DNA of 12,699 nt from NCBI GenBank assembly GCA_002382025.1, contig DFZB01000065.1:1-12699 (forward strand), in the 5' to 3' direction. The DNA is from Patescibacteria group bacterium UBA4067 (GTDB lineage: Bacteria; Patescibacteriota; Minisyncoccia; Minisyncoccales; Minisyncoccaceae). Position numbers and translations under genes: made by a program. This document shows, one piece after another, positions 4,951-11,242 of this stretch. A model generated the notes under the pieces. The model was given only the letters and a program-made list of their open reading frames with translations. It did not search any database and was not told the origin of the DNA. Position 1 is the stretch's first letter; every line of letters begins with the position of its first letter.

Positions 4951-5088
4951 ATGAATTATTCTAAAAAATTAATAATCAGACTGCAAAAATATTGGAAAAA
5001 TAGATTTGGCATAGATCTAAGCCAAGAAAAATCAGAAGAATATTTAGAAAGTTTAGTTAGCTTTTATTTAGCTTTAGTTGATGATTAA
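4951..5088 (+). CDS. Small conserved-looking protein, 45 aa
   Basis: The frame reads MNYSKKLIIRLQKYWKNRFG, then an acidic-amphipathic helix (LSQEKSEEYLESLVSFYLAL) and VDD before TAA. The basic N-terminal helix and acidic C-terminal helix look like a folded two-helix peptide and not random sequence. An AT-rich promoter region precedes it and a perfect intrinsic terminator follows 30 nt after the stop, so it is likely a real single-gene unit. I have an impression of similar short proteins near mobile-element genes in Parcubacteria, but cannot verify it. No function is assigned. Confidence 0.65.
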   Translation: MNYSKKLIIRLQKYWKNRFGIDLSQEKSEEYLESLVSFYLALVDD

Positions 5089-5118
5089 TGTTATTGAGAA
5101 GTTGGGTAAATTTACTGT

Positions 5119-5140
5119 AAGCACCGATAGGTGCTTTTTT
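5119..5140 (+). terminator. Intrinsic terminator after the 45-aa gene
   Basis: AAGCACC (5119-5125) and GGTGCTT (5130-5136) form a perfect 7-bp stem with a GATA loop, followed by a T-run to 5140. It is the cleanest terminator in the window and lies 38 nt before the start codon of the next gene. Confidence 0.85.
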
Positions 5141-5153
5141 GTTTGTTTTGTTG

Positions 5154-5159
5154 TATAAT
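5154..5159 (+). promoter_or_regulatory. -10 box (TATAAT) of the zinc-ribbon protein gene
   Basis: A consensus TATAAT lies between the terminator and the ATG at 5178, giving a leader of about 12 nt. No good -35 box can be placed, because the matching position falls in the terminator's 3' arm and T-run. Confidence 0.5.
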
Positions 5160-5177
5160 ATTGTTAAGATAAATCAT

Positions 5178-6011
5178 ATGAAACAATTACCAGAAGAATT
5201 TCCTATAAGATATGCGCTGATTGTATCAATGTATGATTCCGAAGACAGAGACAACTCCTTTCTAGGAGAAGTGTTGTTTAATGAATACTTATTATTGCTG
5301 AGAGATAGACCATTAAACTATTCCTTATTGTTTCCAAGCTATATATCTTTAGATTTTACGATATTAGATCAAAAAGCATTTCAAATATCAAAGTTGTATG
5401 CAGATGATAGTTGGCCAGATATGGTAAAACAAAAAATTAAAGAAATCCTTCCCGAATCTTTTCCTTATGGTTTCTCTGCAGGAAGAGCATTTTCTATAGG
5501 ATTATATAGTTATAAAAGATCATATGAGCTTCCAGCATTTTTTAAATTTAGAAATAAATTAAATCATTATAACTCCAAGCATTTTAATAAAATATATGAA
5601 CGGGTTAAAAGGGGAGAATTAGATGAATGGGATTTGTACAGATTATTGGGAGATAACAAAAGAGCAATCAGGCAAGATTTATATTATTCAAATGTTTGGA
5701 AGAAACTAGACGAAGACAAAGAACTTGAAGGATCAATTTTGTCTATAAATAGTGCTATAGAAGCGCTAAAGTTTAAGGACTTGCCCCAGAATAAATCCAC
5801 AAAGAAAATACCTGTTTTGATTTGTAGGTCCTGGGATGCTTTATTTGCCGAAGAAATTTATGCTTTATACAAAATGTTTAATTTTTGTAGTAATTGTGGT
5901 AAAGCTTTGCCATTTGATTATAGTGGTAAATATTGTCCAGCCACGCCAGAAAATACAGCTTGTTTAAAAGAAAGAGCCAGAAAAAGAAAACGTTCACAAA
6001 ACAAGATCTAA
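5178..6011 (+). CDS. Protein of unknown function with C-terminal zinc-ribbon-like motif, 277 aa
   Basis: I do not recognise the N-terminal 230 residues, which look like a soluble, mixed, mostly helical domain. The C-terminus has four cysteines, C237-x2-C240-x12-C253-x8-C262 (CSNCGKALPFDYSGKYCPAT, then TACLKERARKRKR), ending in a strongly basic tail. A zinc knuckle followed by an Arg/Lys tail suggests nucleic-acid binding. It recalls the CGNR-type zinc finger at the end of some helical regulators, but the CGNR residues are missing. The start is the ATG at 5178: the upstream TTG at 5139 is in the terminator and before the -10 box. The gene lies between the toxin-antitoxin-like operon and the replication initiator, so a role in replicon control or transcription is possible but unproven. 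Confidence 0.8.
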   Translation: MKQLPEEFPIRYALIVSMYDSEDRDNSFLGEVLFNEYLLLLRDRPLNYSLLFPSYISLDFTILDQKAFQISKLYADDSWPDMVKQKIKEILPESFPYGFSAGRAFSIGLYSYKRSYELPAFFKFRNKLNHYNSKHFNKIYERVKRGELDEWDLYRLLGDNKRAIRQDLYYSNVWKKLDEDKELEGSILSINSAIEALKFKDLPQNKSTKKIPVLICRSWDALFAEEIYALYKMFNFCSNCGKALPFDYSGKYCPATPENTACLKERARKRKRSQNKI

Positions 6012-6013
6012 AG

Positions 6014-6061
6014 TTGTGAAAAATTTATTTACGTTTATTCGTAATCAATAAAAATTCACAA
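6014..6061. other. 48-nt nested hairpin upstream of the replication module
   Basis: TTGTGAA (6014-6020) pairs with TTCACAA (6055-6061), TTTAT (6024-6028) with ATAAA (6048-6052), and TTACG (6029-6033) with CGTAA (6040-6044) around a TTTATT loop. Only small internal loops interrupt about 17 bp. The fold starts 3 nt after the preceding stop codon and lies upstream of the replication initiator. It may be a rolling-circle double-strand origin hairpin, or an RNA structure at the 3' end of the preceding transcript. Confidence 0.55.
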
Positions 6062-6070
6062 AAAGTTCCC

Positions 6071-6096
6071 AAAAGCCCACAGAAAGGGGCTTTTTT
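6071..6096 (+). terminator. Intrinsic terminator just before the 54-aa gene
   Basis: AAAAGCCC (6071-6078) and GGGCTTTT (6087-6094) form an 8-bp stem with an 8-nt loop and a six-T run (6091-6096). It ends the transcript of the zinc-ribbon protein gene, but the next ATG is only 16 nt away, leaving no room for a promoter between them. Confidence 0.8.
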
Positions 6097-6112
6097 GATA
6101 AATTAGTAGATA

Positions 6113-6277
6113 ATGGAAGACAAAGAAAGACAAAACAACAATGATTTTATAAATTTTGAAGCCAGACAAAACTTATTAGGACTTTTTGAGTTGCTTTTAA
6201 AAATAGATAAAAGAGTTAATCCAGATAATTATAAGAACGAAGAAAACGATGATAGACACGATCATACTAGAGCTTAA
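6113..6277 (+). CDS. Small charged protein, 54 aa, overlapping the replication initiator
   Basis: The frame begins MEDKERQNNNDFINFEARQN and continues through LLGLFELLLKIDKRV, an amphipathic helix, to a hydrophilic tail rich in Asp, Glu, His and Arg. It overlaps the next gene by 29 nt, consistent with translational coupling of a small leader protein or copy-control protein with a replication initiator. No Shine-Dalgarno sequence is seen, and an intrinsic terminator lies immediately upstream. No family is recognised; coding status rests on composition and context. Confidence 0.6.
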   Translation: MEDKERQNNNDFINFEARQNLLGLFELLLKIDKRVNPDNYKNEENDDRHDHTRA

Positions 6278-7376
6278 AGGAAATAGTTTCACTGTGTTAG
6301 ACTATAAGAAGTTTAATACGGTTAAGGATGTTGTTGAAAATACTACAGGTTTTCATAAGTGGGTAAATAATCCAACTCTGGCCGATAAAAAAGCAGATAT
6401 TTATAAACCAAGACTAACTTTATTTAAAAGGGGAGAAAAAAATCTTTTTTTAAAAATAGAATTTTCAGCTCCTAAGTTGGTTTTTGGTAACAACCTGCAA
6501 GAGTTATGCGAAAACGATTTCTCTTTAGTTGTACAAAACTTAAAAGATAAGCTGTTAGAGATGGGAGTAATAGTTTTTAGCCAACAACTAGAGGGTGCCA
6601 ACGTTATAGCTTTTCATCCTTCTAAAAACATAAGGATTACAAATGGATTTACTTCTACTTTTGTGATAAGAGAATTAAGCAAGATAGATATAAGTCAAAA
6701 GTTTGATATTGATGTTAAGGAATATATGAATTGCGGACTGGCATTGCAATTCTATACTAGGTTATATGCTATCTGTATTTACGATAAGATTAATGATTAT
6801 TCAAAACCAAAAAGAAGAGCCATAGATAAAGATCAAACAGGAAAACAAAGAGATTTTTTTGAAGTGATTAAAAAGAAAAATTCATTCCTTGAGATTTTAA
6901 GAATTGAAGTTAGGTTGATAGGAAAGAAAAAGATAAATGAATTATTGCAATTATTAGGTTTTAATAAGAATCCTAACTTTAAAGATATTTTCAAAAAAGA
7001 TGTTTGTCAGAAGGTAATAATCAATTGTTGGGAGAGAATATTTGATAATAATCTTTTTATCTTTATGCCTAATTATAATCCTCAAAAGGTTTTAGAGTCT
7101 GTACTAATTAAAAATCCTAGCATTAGAACGATTAAAGCTATAAGTATAACAGGATTAGCTCTATTAGCTAAAGACAAGGAGGGGATAAGAGGGCTTAGAC
7201 AGATAATAGATGGACATAAACCCAAAAAGACTAACTGGCAAGCTGTTAAAAGGTATTTAAGAGGGCTAGACAAGAAAATAGATGTTAAACCACTGGGATT
7301 TGTTAAAGACGTAGAGAGTGGGTTTAATGATTTCAGCTCTATCAAATTTAAAGACTTGCAATGTAAAGAAAAGTAA
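6249..7376 (+). CDS. Rolling-circle replication initiator, phage gpII/CRI-like
   Basis: This 375-aa protein opens with MIDTIILEL and has a segment KPRLTLFKRG...LKIEFSAPKLVFGNN (54-82), the pattern I associate with the filamentous-phage gene II / CRI and plasmid-phage X replication proteins. Further family-like blocks are FHPSKNIRI (122-130), YTRLYAICIYDK (169-180) with candidate catalytic tyrosines Tyr169, Tyr173 and Tyr178, and ILRIEVRL (216-223) with conserved Glu/Arg. Such proteins nick one strand at an origin through a tyrosine and start rolling-circle replication. A hairpin at 6014-6061 is a candidate origin. The gene overlaps a small upstream frame and is followed after 19 nt by the restriction operon. 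The length suits the family. Assignment rests on remembered motifs, so it could be a related conserved plasmid protein. Confidence 0.72.
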   Translation: MIDTIILELKGNSFTVLDYKKFNTVKDVVENTTGFHKWVNNPTLADKKADIYKPRLTLFKRGEKNLFLKIEFSAPKLVFGNNLQELCENDFSLVVQNLKDKLLEMGVIVFSQQLEGANVIAFHPSKNIRITNGFTSTFVIRELSKIDISQKFDIDVKEYMNCGLALQFYTRLYAICIYDKINDYSKPKRRAIDKDQTGKQRDFFEVIKKKNSFLEILRIEVRLIGKKKINELLQLLGFNKNPNFKDIFKKDVCQKVIINCWERIFDNNLFIFMPNYNPQKVLESVLIKNPSIRTIKAISITGLALLAKDKEGIRGLRQIIDGHKPKKTNWQAVKRYLRGLDKKIDVKPLGFVKDVESGFNDFSSIKFKDLQCKEK

Positions 7377-7384
7377 AGTATAAT
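7356..7384 (+). promoter_or_regulatory. Promoter of the restriction-recombinase operon
   Basis: TTGCAA (7356-7361) and TATAAT (7379-7384) are separated by 17 nt. It lies inside and just after the end of the initiator gene. Transcription should start near 7391, only about 5 nt before the ATG at 7396, so the mRNA is nearly leaderless. Four genes follow with no terminator between them. Confidence 0.75.
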
Positions 7385-7395
7385 ATAAAAATAAA

Positions 7396-7935
7396 ATGAT
7401 TATAGAAAACATACAGCAATATATAGATCTATATGATACAGAAAGATATTTATTTTATGTGATAGGCCCAAAAGCAAAAAAAAGAGGTTATTTGACTTTT
7501 GATGAATTCTATAAAATATGTATGTGGAAGTCTGCTAGGCAGAAAAATAATTATTTAAAAAATAAGGATATAGTTGAAAAAGTAACAAAAAAAGTTTTTG
7601 CAGAAAAAGAAGAGTCAAAGAAAATAGAAATACTGTGTAAGTTTAATGGCGTAAGTATTAAAACAGCCTCTGCTATTTTAACAGTTGTATTTCCAAAAGA
7701 ATATGGGATTATAGATGAAAGGTGTTTAGATGTATTAAATAAATATAGTATTAAAATTAGTAAATATGCCTCAGTTAAAAATTGGTTAAAATATTTAGGA
7801 ATAATAAGAAAATTAGCAAAAGATAATAAAAGAATACCAAGGGATATAGATATGGCATTGTTTGCAATGCATCGGGAAATTCAAGAAAAAACAAAAGAAA
7901 ATTTATATAAAAAATATGCAATCAAAAGAAAATAA
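7396..7935 (+). CDS. HhH-GPD DNA-glycosylase-like protein
   Basis: This 179-aa protein has a helix-hairpin-helix signature, FNGVSIKTASAIL (83-95), followed by VVFPKEYGIIDERC (97-110). The Asp at 107 occupies the place of the catalytic Asp of the HhH-GPD superfamily, whose members excise damaged or mismatched bases (AlkA, Nth, MutY). The N-terminal half includes YLTFDEFYKICMWKSARQKN, a 'WKSxR' element common in stand-alone HhH-GPD-like proteins. It lacks the iron-sulfur cluster cysteines of Nth/MutY and is shorter than AlkA, so substrate and even activity are uncertain. It is the first gene of the operon containing the type IIG enzyme and overlaps the HTH gene by 20 nt. It might repair, or act on, modified DNA; this is inference. 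Confidence 0.75.
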   Translation: MIIENIQQYIDLYDTERYLFYVIGPKAKKRGYLTFDEFYKICMWKSARQKNNYLKNKDIVEKVTKKVFAEKEESKKIEILCKFNGVSIKTASAILTVVFPKEYGIIDERCLDVLNKYSIKISKYASVKNWLKYLGIIRKLAKDNKRIPRDIDMALFAMHREIQEKTKENLYKKYAIKRK

Positions 7936-8095
7936 TTTTTATACAGCAGAAGAGCTAGCAAAAATATTAAGAGTTAATATAATGACTATTTATCGTTATA
8001 TTAAGGCGGGCAAGATTGAGGTTTATAAAATAGGCAAGGAATTTCGCATAGACAAGGAAGAGTTTAATAAATTTCTTAATAAAGTAAAAAATTAA
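7916..8095 (+). CDS. Excisionase-type helix-turn-helix protein, 59 aa
   Basis: The product, MQSKENNFYTAEELAKILRV and onward to IMTIYRYIKAGKIEVYKIGK and EFRIDKEEFNKFL, is a textbook short MerR/excisionase-family (HTH_17) domain: FYTAEELAKIL is helix 1-turn, TIYRYIKAGKI is the recognition region, and FRIDKEEFNKFL is the closing strand-helix. I choose the ATG at 7916, because the longer frame from 7862 adds a Lys-rich tail read out of frame from the upstream gene. It overlaps the HhH gene by 20 nt and ends 3 nt before the restriction enzyme gene. It may control the restriction operon as a C-protein-like regulator, or direct excision with the serine recombinase downstream. Both are inferences. 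Confidence 0.88.
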   Translation: MQSKENNFYTAEELAKILRVNIMTIYRYIKAGKIEVYKIGKEFRIDKEEFNKFLNKVKN

Positions 8096-8098
8096 ATA

Positions 8099-11000
8099 AT
8101 GGCAGGATTATTTAAAAACAAAATAATAAAAGAAAATCTGAATGAATTTGAGATTCCAAATCTTGAAGAAAAACTTTCTATTTTAAATTCTTGGTTAAAT
8201 TCTTATAAAAATGGAGAGCTACAAAAGAAAAACGAAACTCAATGCGAGCAATCTTTTAACCAAGATATATTTGTAAAAGTTTTAGGATATGAAACTTTTC
8301 CAAGAGAAATCTATACGATACTGCCAAAAGCAAATGTGGAGACAGGGGGTGGTCAAATGCCAGATGCCACTCTTGGATATTTTGATTCAAAAAATCAAAA
8401 AGTCTTTGCGGTGGTTGAAATTAAAGATGCAAACACTTCTCTTGATAAATCTCAATATAGACAAGGTAATCTATCTCCCATTCAACAAGCTTTCAAATAC
8501 AAGCCTCAATATAAAGAATGTGGTTTTGTTATTGCTACAAACTTTATTGAAATAAGATTATTTAGAGATAATCAACTAGACTATGAATTATTTACTCTGC
8601 AAGAATTAGTTGACCCTAAGGATGACAATTTCAATTTTAGAAAATTTTACTATCTTCTATCTGTTCAAAATTTTGTTTCAATGTCGGGACAAACAAACAC
8701 TGAAAAAATTCTTTCTGCAATTAGAATAAAACAAGAAGATATCACTAACGAATTCTACAAAGAATATAAAAAGCTCAGAGAAGATTTAATCAAAGATATA
8801 CTGAAAAACAACAAAGACATTAAGCGTTCTCAATTTTATAATTTAGTTGTAGAAAAAGCTCAAAAAATAGTAGACCGAATAGTTTTTGTTTGTTTTTTTG
8901 AAGATTCAGGATTATTACCAGAAAACAAACTTATTGAGGTGGTTAAATATGGAGATGAAAAAGGTTTATCTATATGGTCCATAATGAAAGATTTTTTTAA
9001 TGCGGTTGATTCTGGTAGTGCTAAAATGGAAATACCTAATGGATATAATGGTGAACTTTTTAAACAAGATAACGATTTAAATAATTTAAAAATTAGTGAT
9101 GAAATTTGTAAAAAATTTGTTGAATTATCTAGGTTTGATTTTTCAGAAGACTTATCTGTTAATATTTTAGGTCACATATTTGAACAATCTATTTCTGACT
9201 TAGAAAGATTAAAATCTTATTCTGATAAAAGCATTAAAGAGCAAAACAAGAGAAAAAAAGAAGGTATTTTTTATACGCCCGAATATATAGTTGACTACAT
9301 AGTTAAAAGTTCAATAGGAAAATATCTTGAAGAAAAAGAATTGGAAATTTTAAATGAATATAAACTAGACAACAAAAGATTAAAAGATTATGGTTATAAT
9401 AAAAAAATAATTGAAGCTTACACTAAATATCACACCTTTCTTAAAAAAGTTAAAGTTCTTGATCCTACGTGTGGTTCAGGGGCTTTTCTTGTAAAAGTGT
9501 TTGACTACTTATTGGCTGAGCACAAAAGGGTTTTCAGGATAGTAAGCGAGGCTGAAGGGAGAAGTACGGGAAGTGCATTAATTACAGATGAAGAATTTAT
9601 AAAGCCGATACTTGAAAATAATATTTTTGGCGTTGATCTTAACCCTGAAAGTGTTGAAATTACGAAGTTATCTTTATGGTTTAAATCTGCTAAAAAAGGA
9701 AAAAAACTTATAACATTAAAAAATAATATCAAATGTGGAAATAGCCTAACTTTTAATTGGTCTAAAGAATTTCCAGAGATAATTAATTCTGGTGGATTTG
9801 ATGTAATTATTGGTAATCCACCATACATAAAAGAATACACTAATGAAAAAGCTTTTAATGGTTTACACAATAATAAGTATTATGAAGGTAAAATGGATTT
9901 GTGGCAATTTTTTACTTGCATAGGAATTGATTTGTTAAAACCAAACGGCTATTTATCTTACATTGCTCCAAGTAGTTGGATTACAAATTCTGGAGCTAAA
10001 ATAATGAGAAATAAAATTTTGCAAGAAAGTAAAATTTTAGAATTTATAGATTTTGGAGACTATAAAGTTTTTAAGCAGGCCGGAATACAAACAATGATTT
10101 TTGTAATCAAAAAAGAAAAACCAGTAAATAATAGTCTTGAATATTTAAAATTAAGTAAAACTGAAGATGTTCCCAACTTATTGAACAACAAAAAGATTAT
10201 AAATTTCCAACAAAAAGATTTCTTAAATAGACCCATTACTTTTATTGGTAAAAAAGAAGACAGTTTATTATTAGACAAAATAAAAGGTAAAGAAAATTTT
10301 CAACTAAGCGAAAAAGAAGTTGCACAAGGGATAGTTGGTGCACCCGATGAATTTTTTATATTGAAAGATATATCTCAATTTTCTGAAAAAGAGAAAATGT
10401 TTATAAAGGAATTTTATACTTCATCAGAAAAATATGGCCAGCCAAAATCTAATAGTTATATTATATATTTATCTGCTAAAAATTTTGAAAACAAAAAGAT
10501 TGAAGATTTTCCTAATTTATTTAAACATTTCAAGCCTAATGAATTAATCTTAACTGAAGCAAAAATAAAATATAAAACTCCAAATAAACCATACTATTAT
10601 TTACATAGAGAAAGAGAGGAAGAATTTTTTAAAGAAGGGCCCAAAATAATTTCTGGTTCAAGAGTTGATGGTGTACAGTTTTTATATACCGAAAAAGAAT
10701 TTTATGGTTCTCGTGCTTTAAATTTTATTAAAACAAATAGAATAAATTTAAAATATTTAGTGGGAATTTTGAATTCTAGTTTGTCTTTTTTTTGGTTAAA
10801 AAATAAAGGAAAGCTATTGGGTAAATTATTACAAATAGACAAAGAACCTCTTTTGGGTATTCCTATTTGTGTTGCCGATATAAATTATCAAAATAAAATA
10901 TCAGAAAGAGTAACTAAAATAATCTCTAAAAATTTAGAGATGAATAGTGGACTACATAAGAGTCACGAACTCATATGCCACGAATTTGGAATAAATAAAA

Positions 11001-11242
11001 TTAATAAAAAATTAGAAACTTTTTATCTGCTTTCATTTGACGATTTTATAAATGAAAGCAAGACAGTCTTTTCAATTGATAAAAAATCTGAGCTACTAGA
11101 TTATTTTAATTTACAAAAAGAAAAGATTATTAAACAAAAAAGTGAAATAAATGATTTATCTAGAGAAATTGATAGATTAGTATATGAGATATATGATTTA
11201 ACAGATAATGAAATAAATATTATAGAGAATGATAATTTATGA
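8099..11242 (+). CDS. Type IIG restriction endonuclease-methyltransferase
   Basis: This 1047-aa single-chain enzyme combines both restriction and modification. The N-terminal PD-(D/E)xK nuclease shows MPDATLGYF (P88-D89) and VVEIKDANTSLD (E107, K109), which gives the D-x17-ExK arrangement. A helical connector (about 190-395) leads to a gamma-type adenine methyltransferase, with FYTPEYIVDYIV (motif X), LDPTCGSGAFLVKVF (motif I, 454-468, SAM binding) and IIGNPPYIKEY (motif IV NPPY, 573-576, catalysis). The C-terminal 350 residues form the target-recognition domain (TaqI-C/Eco57I type), containing SGSRVDGVQ and LVGILNSSLSFFWL. It should methylate adenine on its site and cut nearby, acting as phage or plasmid defence. 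All key residues are intact. It follows the HTH gene by 3 nt and overlaps the recombinase gene by 4 nt (ATGA). Recognition sequence unknown. Confidence 0.94.
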   Translation: MAGLFKNKIIKENLNEFEIPNLEEKLSILNSWLNSYKNGELQKKNETQCEQSFNQDIFVKVLGYETFPREIYTILPKANVETGGGQMPDATLGYFDSKNQKVFAVVEIKDANTSLDKSQYRQGNLSPIQQAFKYKPQYKECGFVIATNFIEIRLFRDNQLDYELFTLQELVDPKDDNFNFRKFYYLLSVQNFVSMSGQTNTEKILSAIRIKQEDITNEFYKEYKKLREDLIKDILKNNKDIKRSQFYNLVVEKAQKIVDRIVFVCFFEDSGLLPENKLIEVVKYGDEKGLSIWSIMKDFFNAVDSGSAKMEIPNGYNGELFKQDNDLNNLKISDEICKKFVELSRFDFSEDLSVNILGHIFEQSISDLERLKSYSDKSIKEQNKRKKEGIFYTPEYIVDYIVKSSIGKYLEEKELEILNEYKLDNKRLKDYGYNKKIIEAYTKYHTFLKKVKVLDPTCGSGAFLVKVFDYLLAEHKRVFRIVSEAEGRSTGSALITDEEFIKPILENNIFGVDLNPESVEITKLSLWFKSAKKGKKLITLKNNIKCGNSLTFNWSKEFPEIINSGGFDVIIGNPPYIKEYTNEKAFNGLHNNKYYEGKMDLWQFFTCIGIDLLKPNGYLSYIAPSSWITNSGAKIMRNKILQESKILEFIDFGDYKVFKQAGIQTMIFVIKKEKPVNNSLEYLKLSKTEDVPNLLNNKKIINFQQKDFLNRPITFIGKKEDSLLLDKIKGKENFQLSEKEVAQGIVGAPDEFFILKDISQFSEKEKMFIKEFYTSSEKYGQPKSNSYIIYLSAKNFENKKIEDFPNLFKHFKPNELILTEAKIKYKTPNKPYYYLHREREEEFFKEGPKIISGSRVDGVQFLYTEKEFYGSRALNFIKTNRINLKYLVGILNSSLSFFWLKNKGKLLGKLLQIDKEPLLGIPICVADINYQNKISERVTKIISKNLEMNSGLHKSHELICHEFGINKINKKLETFYLLSFDDFINESKTVFSIDKKSELLDYFNLQKEKIIKQKSEINDLSREIDRLVYEIYDLTDNEINIIENDNL

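Noticed and set aside
5139..5177. TTG start giving a 13-residue extension to the zinc-ribbon protein
   Set aside because: It overlaps the T-run of the terminator and precedes the only TATAAT, so it would not be on the transcript.
7862..7915. Longer start for the HTH protein
   Set aside because: The added 18 residues are Lys-rich and out-of-frame sequence of the upstream gene; the HTH domain is complete from 7916.
9505..9870. 121-aa minus-strand frame inside the restriction enzyme gene
   Set aside because: It is the shadow of the conserved methyltransferase motif region (motif I to NPPY) and has no promoter of its own.
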